From the NCBI RefSeq assembly GCF_042654345.1, contig NZ_JBHSGB010000010.1, positions 620,001 through 684,000 on the forward strand: a stretch of 64,000 nt of DNA, written 5' to 3'. The stretch comes from Pararheinheimera marina (GTDB lineage Bacteria; Pseudomonadota; Gammaproteobacteria; Enterobacterales; Alteromonadaceae). Made by a program: the position numbers and the translations under genes. Positions 8,283 to 16,493 of the stretch are shown one piece after another; position 1 is the stretch's first letter; every line of letters begins with the position of its first letter. The notes beneath the pieces were generated by a model that worked only from the letters and a program-made list of their open reading frames with translations, made no database searches and was not told where the DNA came from.

Positions 8283-10073
8283 TTAAGGCTGATAAGAGGT
8301 GGTCAGCGTCACCCCTGAGGCTGCACTGTAGCCGCGGATACTGATGTAGTAAGTTGCCGCGCTTGGGTTAGTAAAGTTACAGCTTTCGTTATTGCCTGTC
8401 AGGTAAGGGCGGCAGTCATAGCTGCTGGTGGTTGGCTGCGCACCTTGGCGTACATAGAGATCGGCGTCACCAGTACCGCCAGAGATACTGACAGTCAGGC
8501 TGGCCATACCGGCGGGAACCGCCAGCGTGTAATGTTTCCAGGCATTACGGGCCACTGAAATATCCGTTACTGTGGCTGTTTGGCCGGTACCACCGCCACC
8601 TCCTGTGCCCGCTGCCGCCGCGACAGCGGCTGCTGCATCAACAATACCTGTGCCGCAACTGGTGCAAGTGGCTGGGAATGAGCGCGTTGTGGTTTTCAGG
8701 ATGCTCTCAATTTCATCCGGAGTTGCCGAAGGTTTGACTTGCTTAATTAACGCGGCCACACCAGCCACATGAGGTGCTGCCATCGAGGTGCCCTGACTGT
8801 AACCATAGCTGTCGGAGCCTGGTGTGCTGGTGCCTGTGTTGTAGGTCGACAGGATGCCGTTCGGATCATTGGAAGAGCTCATCGCGCCGCCAGGTGCAGC
8901 AACGTCGATAGAGCTGCCGTAGTTAGAATAATAAGCACGGCCACCACTGCGGTTGGTGGATGCCACGTTCACCACGCCGGCACAGTTACCAGGGTTAAAG
9001 TTATTGGCATTGCCATTGTCGTTCCCTGCAGCAATCACAATAACAGCCCCTAAACCACGCGCTGTATTGATTGCCTGCTGAGTCGTTGAATCACAGGCGC
9101 CAGATCCACCCAGGCTCATATTAATCACTTTGGCAGGGTTGGCATTCACTGGTAAACCAGACACTGTGCCCCCTGCCGCCCAGACGATACCGTCAGCAAT
9201 ATCCGAGGTATAACCACCACATTTACCTAACACACGCACTGGAACCACTTTAGCGCCATAGGCAACCCCGGCAACCCCACTGTTGTTGTTGGTGACGGCT
9301 GCAATGGTGCCTGAAACGTGGGTACCGTGCCATGAAGAGTTTTGCGCTGAATGGGTGCCACCGCATTCATTGGCCAGGATCCAATCGCCCGGATCCTGTG
9401 CGTTGGAATCACGGCCATTCCCGTCATTGCCAACAAAGCTGTCCGAAATCATGTCGTAACCCGGCAGGATATTGGCGTTCAAATCAGCGTGCGGACGGTA
9501 ACCTGTGTCAAGCACTGCGACCACGACACCAGAACCTGTGGCGCTGTCCCAGGCGGTGTTAGCGCGTAAGCCACCTGTTGATTCATAGTAATGCCATTGG
9601 CTGGTGTATTGGGTGTCGTTCGGGGTGGCGGCAATCTGCAGCAGTTTATCTTCTTCCACCTGAGAGACGTTCGGATCCTTCGCCAGGTTCTTCAGCATTT
9701 CCCGGGTTTCTTTGTCGTTTAACTTACGATCGGCTTTGACAATATGGCGTTTAGAATTGATGCCGCTGGTGCGGACAAACTCCAGCGACGTCCCTGCCAG
9801 CGCAGATAAATCGCTTGCGATATGGGCTTTGACAAAGCTGCTTCTTTGCTGCTCTGGCAGCGCGGACAAGCTGGCTTCGCCCTGGCCAATTGAGTTGGCT
9901 GATTCGTCTTTGTATTCGACGATAAAGCGGGTAACCAGTTGATTACTTTCCTGCTGGTCGGCAGCAGCTTGTTGTTGCTCTGGCGCTGCAGTGGCCGGCA
10001 CTGAGCTGAACAGAGCTGCAGCGGACATGCAGATTAACGCGACTTGGTTCAGTTTAAATTTTTTATGTTGCAT
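8283..10073 (-). CDS. secreted S8 (subtilisin-like) serine protease with C-terminal PPC domain
   Basis: A 596-residue preproenzyme. A signal peptide covers residues 1-30 (cleavage after ATAA), then an inhibitor-I9-type propeptide to about 147. The S8 catalytic domain has all three residues in context: Asp189 in AVLDTGYRPH, His249 in SSWHGTHVSG and Ser430 in SQGTSMAAPHVAG. The oxyanion Asn is in IAAGNDNG. A glycine linker (about 488-498) precedes a PPC domain (about 505-590) with GGTGDADLYVR and YYISIRGYSA, a secretion-associated domain usually removed during maturation. Such proteases are exported through the type II system and degrade extracellular protein. It is monocistronic, with a long AT-rich upstream region and a strong terminator behind. 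Confidence 0.93.
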   Translation of the reverse strand: MQHKKFKLNQVALICMSAAALFSSVPATAAPEQQQAAADQQESNQLVTRFIVEYKDESANSIGQGEASLSALPEQQRSSFVKAHIASDLSALAGTSLEFVRTSGINSKRHIVKADRKLNDKETREMLKNLAKDPNVSQVEEDKLLQIAATPNDTQYTSQWHYYESTGGLRANTAWDSATGSGVVVAVLDTGYRPHADLNANILPGYDMISDSFVGNDGNGRDSNAQDPGDWILANECGGTHSAQNSSWHGTHVSGTIAAVTNNNSGVAGVAYGAKVVPVRVLGKCGGYTSDIADGIVWAAGGTVSGLPVNANPAKVINMSLGGSGACDSTTQQAINTARGLGAVIVIAAGNDNGNANNFNPGNCAGVVNVASTNRSGGRAYYSNYGSSIDVAAPGGAMSSSNDPNGILSTYNTGTSTPGSDSYGYSQGTSMAAPHVAGVAALIKQVKPSATPDEIESILKTTTRSFPATCTSCGTGIVDAAAAVAAAAGTGGGGGTGQTATVTDISVARNAWKHYTLAVPAGMASLTVSISGGTGDADLYVRQGAQPTTSSYDCRPYLTGNNESCNFTNPSAATYYISIRGYSAASGVTLTTSYQP

Positions 10074-10480
10074 ATGGTTCTCTCTGGATAGTTGTTGAAT
10101 TCATCACGTCTGTACCTGAAATGGTTGTTTTTGTTGACGTGACCGGCCAATCATTGGTCAATAAATTGTTAATGTAAATGTTATTGTTTTTACGATTTTC
10201 TAGTTTTAATGCGATTTTTATCAAATTTTTAGAGCGTTCTGCGGTATTGTGCTGTGTTTTAGCGACGAAAATTCAGGCTTTGGTTACAAATGATCACAAT
10301 TGTATTTATATTGAAAATTTTTCTTTATATTCCAAAAAAATCTAAAAAATATTCGTTTGCTATATGGGGGAGGGGGCTGATTCCGGGAATTGGATGGCGG
10401 TCAGGCAATTTGATCTGGCATGGTACTGCTTGTGGAGATATTCGATGGAAGACAAGAGGCAGCAGCTGCCTGCCCCGTCG
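10074..10480. other. 407-base intergenic region, no gene seen
   Basis: Its right half before the protease (10100-10370) is very AT-rich and likely carries the protease promoter. Short open frames here lack a ribosome-binding site and coding character. A small palindrome AGGCAGCAGCTGCCT (10457-10471) lies just after the copZ stop but has no T-tract, so it is not a convincing terminator. Confidence 0.5.
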
Positions 10481-10690
10481 TTACTGTGTTTCGCTGCGGG
10501 GTGTTGCTGAATAGCCCGCTTCGTCCAGTACCTGTAGTAGCTCGTCGCGGCTGAGCAGGCTTTGCACTCTCACCATCTTTGTTGCTAAATCGACTTCTAC
10601 CTGAGCATCACTCTGCTGCTGGTGAATGGCTTTGGTGATCATGCTGACACAGTGGTTACAGCTCATGTTGTTCACAGTCAGTTCAATCAT
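10481..10690 (-). CDS. copZ: CopZ-like cytosolic copper chaperone (HMA domain)
   Basis: A 69-residue single heavy-metal-associated domain. The metal site is NMSCNHCVSMI, matching the MxCxxC consensus, and the ferredoxin-like fold pattern continues to DEAGYSA. CopZ carries Cu(I) in the cytoplasm and hands it to CopA. It is divergent from copA, and its own upstream region has a CueR-type promoter (10721-10751). The start at ATG 10690 follows AGGGAGACACCAAT. Placement with copA and cueR makes copper, not another metal, the likely substrate. Confidence 0.9.
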   Translation of the reverse strand: MIELTVNNMSCNHCVSMITKAIHQQQSDAQVEVDLATKMVRVQSLLSRDELLQVLDEAGYSATPRSETQ

Positions 10691-10720
10691 ATTGGTGTCT
10701 CCCTGGCTTAAGTTCAGCGC

Positions 10721-10751
10721 AGTTTGGAGCTTGCCACAGAGGGAAGGTCAA
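10721..10751 (-). promoter_or_regulatory. CueR-type promoter of copZ
   Basis: On the minus strand TTGACC (10746-10751) and CAAACT (10721-10726) are separated by exactly 19 bases, the over-long spacer that MerR-family activators such as CueR untwist. The spacer holds the inverted repeat ACCTTCCC-N5-GGCAAGCT, six of eight positions symmetric and close to the known CueR consensus ACCTTCC-GGAAGGT. Confidence 0.78.
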
Positions 10752-10776
10752 CAGATGACGTTTTTTTTCTTTCGGC

Positions 10777-10807
10777 TTGACCTTACCATGAGGGCAACGT
10801 TTAGCCT
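10777..10807 (+). promoter_or_regulatory. CueR-type promoter of copA-cueR
   Basis: TTGACC (10777-10782) and TAGCCT (10802-10807) are 19 bases apart. The spacer carries ACCTTACC-N5-GGCAACGT, the same imperfect dyad as the copZ promoter. It points to copA, 44 bases ahead of the start codon. Confidence 0.8.
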
Positions 10808-10851
10808 GAATTACATGCGGCTATTCGCAGTTCACCGGGGAAGAGGGCGTT

Positions 10852-13224
10852 ATGCAACAGACAGTACAGTTTGGTATCGCAGGAATGAGTTGCATGTCCT
10901 GTGCCGGACGCGTGGAAAAAGCACTGAAAGCCGTGCCAGGCGTGACAGATGCCGTGGTCAACCTTGCTACTGAAACAGCCTCAGTCAGCGGTAGTACGGG
11001 CTTGCCGGTATTGGTAAAGGCCGTGCAACAGGCTGGCTATCAGGTCGTTGTTGAACAGCGGTTGTATCAGGTCAGTGGCATGAGCTGCGCTTCCTGTGTG
11101 GCTCGGGTTGAAAAAGCGATGTTGGCGGTAAACGGGGTGCTGCAGGCGACAGTAAACCTGGCGACTGAGCAACTTAACCTGTCAGTTTTAGCCAACATCC
11201 CTCAGGCTGAGTTGGCAACGGCGTTAGACAAAGCCGGTTATCAGCTTCGTACTTTGCCGCAACAGAAGCAGCGGGACGTCCAGAGTTTTCGCTGGTTCCG
11301 TCAGCCACTCTGGTCTGTGCTGGGCAGTGCCGCACTGACCTTACCTTTGGTGCTGCCGATGGTGGGGATGTTGTTTGGGCGTGATTGGATGTTGCCGCCG
11401 CTTTGGCAATGGTTGCTGGCCACGCCAGTTCAGTTTTACTTTGGTGCTCGTTTTTACAAAGCCGGGTGGGGCGCACTGAAAGCCGGTACCGGCAATATGG
11501 ATTTATTGGTGGCTATTGGTACCAGTGCAGCCTACGGCCTGTCCTTGTATCTGTGGTGGAGCCACAGCGGACATCATGGGATGCCGCATCTGTACTTTGA
11601 GAGCAGCAGTGCTGTGTTGTCGCTCGTGCTGTTGGGGAAATTTCTCGAACAAAGAGCCAAACGCCGTACTACAGACGCACTGAAAGCGCTGGAAAACCTG
11701 CAGCCCAGTCAGGCGCGTGTGTTGGTGAAGGGGCAGTGGCAAATGTGTGAGGCGAGGTTGGTTAAAGCCGGTAACATCGTGCGGGTATTACCCGGAGAGC
11801 AGGTACCAGTCGATGGCCTGGTGACAGAAGGACAGAGCCATGTCGATGAAGCTCTGATCAGCGGGGAATCTGTGCCTGTCAGCAAAAGCTCCGGAGACAG
11901 GGTGATAGGGGGCTCGGTCAATCTTGATGGCATGCTGGAGTTAACTGCCAGCAGTGTCGGCAGCGAATCAACCTTGTCGCGTATTGTCCGGCTGGTTGAA
12001 CAGGCGCAAGGGGCGAAAGCGCCGGTACAGGCGCTGGTCGACAAAATCAGTGCTGTGTTTGTTCCAGTGGTGGTGTTGATTGCACTGCTGACCCTGCTGG
12101 GCTGGGGGCTTTTCAGCGGCGACTGGACCAGGGCAATTTTGAATGCGGTCGCGGTGCTGGTGATTGCCTGCCCTTGTGCGTTGGGCCTGGCGACGCCGGC
12201 TGCCATTATGGCTGGGACTGGCAGTGCCGCCCGCTTGGGGGTGTTAGTCAAAGATGCGGTGGCGCTGGAGCAGGCCAGCAAAATTAATCTGGTGGTGTTT
12301 GATAAAACCGGCACCCTGACCCAAGGCAAACCGCAGTTAAGCCAGTTCACTGTCTTTGGCGGGAATGAGCCTGAGGTGTTGCAGTGGGCCGCCAGTGTGC
12401 AGCAGCACAGTGAGCACCCCTTGGCCAAAGCTGTGGTGAATGCCGCTGTCGGGCAGGGGCTGAGTCTGCACAAGACCAGCGAATTCAGCGTGGTAGCAGG
12501 TAAGGGAGTGCAGGCCCGGATCGATTCCGTGCTGTACCTGCTCGGTAGCACGGGCTGGATGCAACAGTTAGGGCTTGAGCTGCCGCTGGACCAGGTGCAG
12601 GTGGCCGGCGCTTCGGTGTCCTGGCTGGTGCGCCAGCATGACCAAGGTCCAGAGTTGTTGGCATTGCTGTGTTTTAGTGACGGGCTTAAACCGCAAGCCC
12701 AGCTTGCTGTGACGCAGTTACAGCAAGCTGGTATTGCCGTTGCCATGCTAACGGGCGACAGTCAGCAAAGTGCCGTGCGGGTTGCGCAGCAACTGGGTTT
12801 GGATCAAGTGCATGCTCAGGTGTTGCCAGCGGATAAAGCGGCAGTGATAGCGCACTACCAACAACAAGGCTACCGGGTAGCGATGGTCGGTGATGGTATT
12901 AATGATGCGCCAGCTCTGGCGCAGGCTGACTTAGGCATCGCGATGGCGACCGGCACCGAGGTCGCCGTCAACGCGTCGGCCATCAGTCTGATGCGTGGCG
13001 ACCCATCTTTGGTGAGCACGGCGCTTGAACTGTCGCAGCTGACGTACCAGAAAATCAGGCAAAACCTGTTTTGGGCTTTTATTTTTAATGCGTTAGGTAT
13101 TCCTGCTGCGGCTTTTGGCTGGTTAAACCCGGTGATTGCCGGTGCCGCTATGGCCTGCAGCAGTGTGCTGGTGATCAGTAATGCCTTGTTATTACAGCGT
13201 TATCGCAGGCAGGTGGGCAAATGA
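10852..13224 (+). CDS. copA: Cu(I)-exporting P1B-type ATPase CopA
   Basis: A 790-residue ATPase that pumps Cu(I) from cytoplasm to periplasm. Two N-terminal HMA domains carry GMSCMSC (11-17) and GMSCASC (76-82). The membrane copper site is CPC (440-442) in VIACPCALGLATPAA. The catalytic core has the phosphorylation motif DKTGTLT (484-490), the actuator TGE-type SGES (338-341) and GDGINDAPA near residue 680. The start at ATG 10852 sits behind GAGGGCGTT. The last four bases overlap cueR, so the regulator is cotranscribed with its target. The 1B-1 signature of Cu(I) pumps is supported by CPC plus the operon partner; no degenerate motif is seen. Confidence 0.96.
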   Translation: MQQTVQFGIAGMSCMSCAGRVEKALKAVPGVTDAVVNLATETASVSGSTGLPVLVKAVQQAGYQVVVEQRLYQVSGMSCASCVARVEKAMLAVNGVLQATVNLATEQLNLSVLANIPQAELATALDKAGYQLRTLPQQKQRDVQSFRWFRQPLWSVLGSAALTLPLVLPMVGMLFGRDWMLPPLWQWLLATPVQFYFGARFYKAGWGALKAGTGNMDLLVAIGTSAAYGLSLYLWWSHSGHHGMPHLYFESSSAVLSLVLLGKFLEQRAKRRTTDALKALENLQPSQARVLVKGQWQMCEARLVKAGNIVRVLPGEQVPVDGLVTEGQSHVDEALISGESVPVSKSSGDRVIGGSVNLDGMLELTASSVGSESTLSRIVRLVEQAQGAKAPVQALVDKISAVFVPVVVLIALLTLLGWGLFSGDWTRAILNAVAVLVIACPCALGLATPAAIMAGTGSAARLGVLVKDAVALEQASKINLVVFDKTGTLTQGKPQLSQFTVFGGNEPEVLQWAASVQQHSEHPLAKAVVNAAVGQGLSLHKTSEFSVVAGKGVQARIDSVLYLLGSTGWMQQLGLELPLDQVQVAGASVSWLVRQHDQGPELLALLCFSDGLKPQAQLAVTQLQQAGIAVAMLTGDSQQSAVRVAQQLGLDQVHAQVLPADKAAVIAHYQQQGYRVAMVGDGINDAPALAQADLGIAMATGTEVAVNASAISLMRGDPSLVSTALELSQLTYQKIRQNLFWAFIFNALGIPAAAFGWLNPVIAGAAMACSSVLVISNALLLQRYRRQVGK

Positions 13225-13625
13225 AAACCTTAGTCACTATTGGTGAAGCGGCAGCCGCCAGTGGCGTGTCGGCCAAAATGATCCGGCATTACGAAGAGAT
13301 TGGCGTGCTGCAAAAAGCGCACAGAACAGAGGCGGGCTACCGGCTCTACAACAGCCAGCAGCTGCAACAACTGGGCTTTATCCGTCAGGCCAGAAATCTG
13401 GGTTTTTCACTGGCACAAATTGAATCGCTGCTGGCGCTGTGGCGCGATCCTAACCGCAGTAGCCGGGATGTGAAACAGCTGGCTGACCGTCATCTGGCCG
13501 AAATCCGTCAAAAAATTGCCGAGCTAAGCCAGATGGAACTGATACTGCAGCAATTGTCTGAGCAGTGTTGTGGTGACTTATCGCCGCACTGCGCCATTTT
13601 AGACGGGCTGGTGCCAAAGCCATGA
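13221..13625 (+). CDS. cueR: MerR-family copper-sensing activator CueR
   Basis: A 134-residue regulator. The N-terminal winged helix reads TIGEAAAASGVSAKMIRHYE, followed by RTEAGYRLY, then a dimerisation coiled coil. The metal loop is CCGDLSPHCAIL; Cys116 and Cys124 are eight residues apart, as Cys112 and Cys120 are in E. coli CueR, which indicates Cu(I)/Ag(I)/Au(I) sensing. Its start overlaps copA by four bases (ATGA), so it is regulated with it. Likely targets are the two 19-bp-spacer promoters at 10721-10807, and perhaps the site near 17606. Confidence 0.93.
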   Translation: MKTLVTIGEAAAASGVSAKMIRHYEEIGVLQKAHRTEAGYRLYNSQQLQQLGFIRQARNLGFSLAQIESLLALWRDPNRSSRDVKQLADRHLAEIRQKIAELSQMELILQQLSEQCCGDLSPHCAILDGLVPKP

Positions 13626-13665
13626 GTTGACTGGACTGAGTCAGTAGCATGGCTCTGAAATAGGT

Positions 13666-13706
13666 TTTTTAACGGCCAGCCTCTCCACGTAGCTGGCCGT
13701 TTTTTG
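13666..13706. terminator. bidirectional terminator between cueR and the multicopper oxidase gene
   Basis: Arms ACGGCCAGC (13672-13680) and GCTGGCCGT (13692-13700) with an 11-base loop, flanked by TTTTTT on both sides (13665-13670 as A-tract on the opposite strand is lacking, but 13700-13705 is a T6). It separates two convergent copper operons. Confidence 0.82.
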
Positions 13707-15089
13707 TTAATGCTGATGTGTGGCTGGTTTTTTCACCTGCAATTCCACCTCTGCACCTGCAGGGGCAGGCGTGGCGTGATGGCTTTCAGGCGTAGGTCCT
13801 GTCCACTCATAAGCCACAGTGCCTTTGGGGTGTGTAAACCAACCCGGGTCGGTATAGTCGCCTTTGGCCTGGTCGGCCCGGACCTTAAACACACTGAACA
13901 TACCGCCCATTTCAATACCACCAAAGGGGCCTTGACCTGTCATCATGGGTAGGGTGTTGGCAGGCAGTGGCATTTGCATTTCGGCCATATCGGCCATGCC
14001 GCGGTCACCCATCACCATGTAGTCCGGTACCAGTTTGTTGATTTTCTGCATCAGACCACTGTGATCGACACCTATCATCGTCGGGACGTCATGGCCCATG
14101 GCATTCATGGTGTGGTGCGATTTATGGCAATGGAAGGCCCAGTCGCCTTCTTCATCCGCCAGCAGTTCAATTTGCCGCATCTGTCCGACCGCAATATCGG
14201 TGGTCACTTCAGGCCTGCGGGCGCTGAGCGGAATCGGGCCGCCATCGGTGCCGGTGACAGTAAATTCATGCCCATGAATATGGATAGGGTGGTTCGTCAT
14301 GGTCAGATTGCCAACCCGAATGCGGACCTGGTCGTTTTTCCGCACCACCAGCGGGTCTATGCCAGGGAACACCCGGCTGTTCCAGGTCCAGAGGTTAAAA
14401 TCGGTCATGGTCATAATTTTCGGCGTGGCGCTGCCGGGTTCTATGTCATAAGCATTCAGCAGGAAGCAGAAATCGCGGTCGACCTCGGCAATATGGGGGT
14501 GGGCTTCCTTCGGATGGGTGATCCACATGCCCATCATGCCCATCGCCATTTGCACCATTTCATCGGCATGCGGATGGTACATAAAAGTACCAGGCCGGCG
14601 GGCAATAAACTCATAGACAAAGGTCTGGCCTGGTTTGATGGATGGCTGGGTTAAACCAGACACGCCATCCATGCCGTTCGGCAGGCGCTGGCCATGCCAG
14701 TGCACAGAGGTATGTTCCGGCAGTTTGTTGGTGACAAAAATGCGCACCCGGTCGCCTTCAACCACTTCAATAGTCGGGCCCGGAGACTGGCCATTGTAGC
14801 CCCACAGGTGAGCGTTCATGCCCGGCGCCAGTTCGCGCACTACAGGCTCTGCCACCAGATGAAACTCTTTCACCCCATTGTTCATGCGCCAGGGCAAGGT
14901 CCAGCCATTCAGGGTGACCACTGGGTTATAAGGCCGGCCTGTGGTTGGCACCAGCGGGTCCATAGTATTGGGGCTGGTTTGGATCACCGGTTCTGGCAAT
15001 GCAGCCATGGCGGTGCGGCTGACAGAAGCTCCGGCTACTGCGGCAGTGATGGCGCCAACGCTTTTTAATAAATCTCGACGAGTCATCAT
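13707..15089 (-). CDS. Tat-exported multicopper oxidase
   Basis: A 460-residue periplasmic oxidase. The N-terminus MMTRRDLLKSVGAITAAVAG is a twin-arginine signal. The copper ligands are all visible: HWHG (130-133), YHPHAD (171-176), HPIHIHG (267-273) and HCHKSHHTMNAM (320-331), the last giving the type 1 Met ligand. The C-terminal region contains Met/His-rich stretches (MGMMGMW, MPLPANTLPMM). Enzymes of this type oxidise Cu(I) to less toxic Cu(II), or act on metals or phenols. It is the last gene of a minus-strand operon, 12 bases after the TolC-like gene with AGGAGACC as ribosome-binding site. Neighbouring copA-cueR supports a copper-detoxification role; CueO, CumA and CopA/PcoA are possible named homologues that I cannot tell apart here. 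Confidence 0.9.
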   Translation of the reverse strand: MMTRRDLLKSVGAITAAVAGASVSRTAMAALPEPVIQTSPNTMDPLVPTTGRPYNPVVTLNGWTLPWRMNNGVKEFHLVAEPVVRELAPGMNAHLWGYNGQSPGPTIEVVEGDRVRIFVTNKLPEHTSVHWHGQRLPNGMDGVSGLTQPSIKPGQTFVYEFIARRPGTFMYHPHADEMVQMAMGMMGMWITHPKEAHPHIAEVDRDFCFLLNAYDIEPGSATPKIMTMTDFNLWTWNSRVFPGIDPLVVRKNDQVRIRVGNLTMTNHPIHIHGHEFTVTGTDGGPIPLSARRPEVTTDIAVGQMRQIELLADEEGDWAFHCHKSHHTMNAMGHDVPTMIGVDHSGLMQKINKLVPDYMVMGDRGMADMAEMQMPLPANTLPMMTGQGPFGGIEMGGMFSVFKVRADQAKGDYTDPGWFTHPKGTVAYEWTGPTPESHHATPAPAGAEVELQVKKPATHQH

Positions 15090-15101
15090 AATCTGGGTCT
15101 C

Positions 15102-16493
15102 CTAATGACCAGCCGGTGCGGCGGCCGAGCTGGCTTCGGGCTGGGCAGAACTGGTTGGTGCGGCAGCGCCCCACAAGGATTGCTCAAAACGGATCCGGGC
15201 CTGATGGAAGTTGTTCAGCGCCTGCATTGCCGCGGTGATGGTGTCAACCTGCGCCTGCGTGTCGGCGATCAGCTCAAACACGCCAATCAGCATGCCGTTG
15301 TAACGCAGCACATTTTCCTGGTTGATGCGCTTAGCCAGTGGCACCAGTTGCTGCTGATAGTGCCGGGCAATGGCATAGTTTTGTGCCAGTGTGGCCTGGT
15401 TCATGCGCACCTCGGAACGGGCATTGACGGCTTTAGCCTGGGCCAGATAAAACTGCTGTTGCAGCTGTGCCTGGACTTTAGTCAGCCGCGCACTGTGGCG
15501 GTCAAACAAGGGTAATTCAAAACCCAGTGTCAGGCTGCGGCTGTCGCTGTGCTGGGCAGAGCCTGACAGTTCTGCATCCAATCCGCGCAAAAAACGGCTG
15601 CTTTGAGTCAGTTCCAGTTGTGCTGCCATGGCTGCCAGGCTGGCTCTGGCTTGTTGCAAATCCAGGCGTTGGCTGAGTGCCAGCTGTTCTGCATCAGGGA
15701 CCGACGGCAAGCTATTCGGCAGGTCAGGTAACTGCGTTGGCAGCTGCAGTGCAAGGTCGCCTCCCCATAGCCCCAGTTGACGGTACAAGGCTTCCCGGCT
15801 TTGAACTTGCTGTTGTTGGGCCTGAGCCAGTTGCAACTTTACTTCGGCCGCATATTTTTGCGCCCGGGCTTGCTGCAGGGGGCTGTAATTACCCACCTGA
15901 TACATCCGGTTGGCCAGTTCAGCTGACGCATCGATGGCTTCCTGCACCTGCAACAAATAGTTGAGGCGCTGCTCGGCGGTCACGGCTTCTGCCAGTGCCA
16001 AACGGCTTTGGGCCACCAGAGCGACCAACAGCTCCGCCAACTGATACTGTTGCTGATTGGCCTGCTGCTGGGCTATCGCCAGGTTATGTTTGCGAAATAA
16101 CAAGCCAAAGAGATCAAAGCCAAACTCCAGTTCGGTCTCATAGCCTTCTTCTCCACGGTTGCGGCTGATGCTCAGGCCTGGATTGGGCAGCAGACCCGCT
16201 TGTTGCAAATCGGCTTTGCTGACGTTGAGTGCGGCCATCGCTGCCAGGAAGTCCGGGTTATTCAACACCGCAATTTGCGCCACGCTTTGAAAGCTTAGAG
16301 ACTGTTGCAGTAAGCCTTTCACCGCGGCGCTGCTGTCGCTACTGAGTGTTGTTGGCAGCACTGGCAGTTGTAATTGTTCCCTATTCGCTTGTTGCGCTAC
16401 CTGCTGTGATAACTCCAGTGCCGGGCTGACACAACCCGCCAGCACCACCGCCGTGCTTAGCAGCAGCGTTTTAGTGATGGTTGGAATGCGCAT
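15102..16493 (-). CDS. TolC-family outer-membrane efflux lipoprotein in the copper operon
   Basis: A 463-residue protein with a lipoprotein signal (LLSTAVVLAGCVSPA, Cys21) and two long Gln/Ala-rich alpha-helical repeats typical of TolC/CusC/NodT channels, for example from about 95-270 and 300-440. Such proteins form trimeric outer-membrane tunnels that work with inner-membrane RND or ABC pumps. Here no RND or adaptor gene is adjacent: it sits between the octapeptide protein and the multicopper oxidase. Its start codon (16493) lies inside the 3' end of the upstream gene, with AAGGAGACTGACA as ribosome-binding site, so translation is probably coupled. It may serve a pump encoded elsewhere; a copper role is inferred from context only. 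Confidence 0.85.
   Translation of the reverse strand: MRIPTITKTLLLSTAVVLAGCVSPALELSQQVAQQANREQLQLPVLPTTLSSDSSAAVKGLLQQSLSFQSVAQIAVLNNPDFLAAMAALNVSKADLQQAGLLPNPGLSISRNRGEEGYETELEFGFDLFGLLFRKHNLAIAQQQANQQQYQLAELLVALVAQSRLALAEAVTAEQRLNYLLQVQEAIDASAELANRMYQVGNYSPLQQARAQKYAAEVKLQLAQAQQQQVQSREALYRQLGLWGGDLALQLPTQLPDLPNSLPSVPDAEQLALSQRLDLQQARASLAAMAAQLELTQSSRFLRGLDAELSGSAQHSDSRSLTLGFELPLFDRHSARLTKVQAQLQQQFYLAQAKAVNARSEVRMNQATLAQNYAIARHYQQQLVPLAKRINQENVLRYNGMLIGVFELIADTQAQVDTITAAMQALNNFHQARIRFEQSLWGAAAPTSSAQPEASSAAAPAGH

Noticed and set aside
10290..10514. 74-codon plus-strand gene between protease and copZ
   Set aside because: Starts in very AT-rich DNA without a ribosome-binding site and runs antisense into copZ.
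11709..12746. 345-codon frame antisense to copA
   Set aside because: It is wholly inside the strongly conserved copA core and its Cys/Ser/Thr-rich content is that of a shadow frame in GC-rich DNA.
13974..14654. 226-codon frame antisense to the multicopper oxidase
   Set aside because: His- and Arg-rich composition comes from complementing conserved motifs; no start signal.
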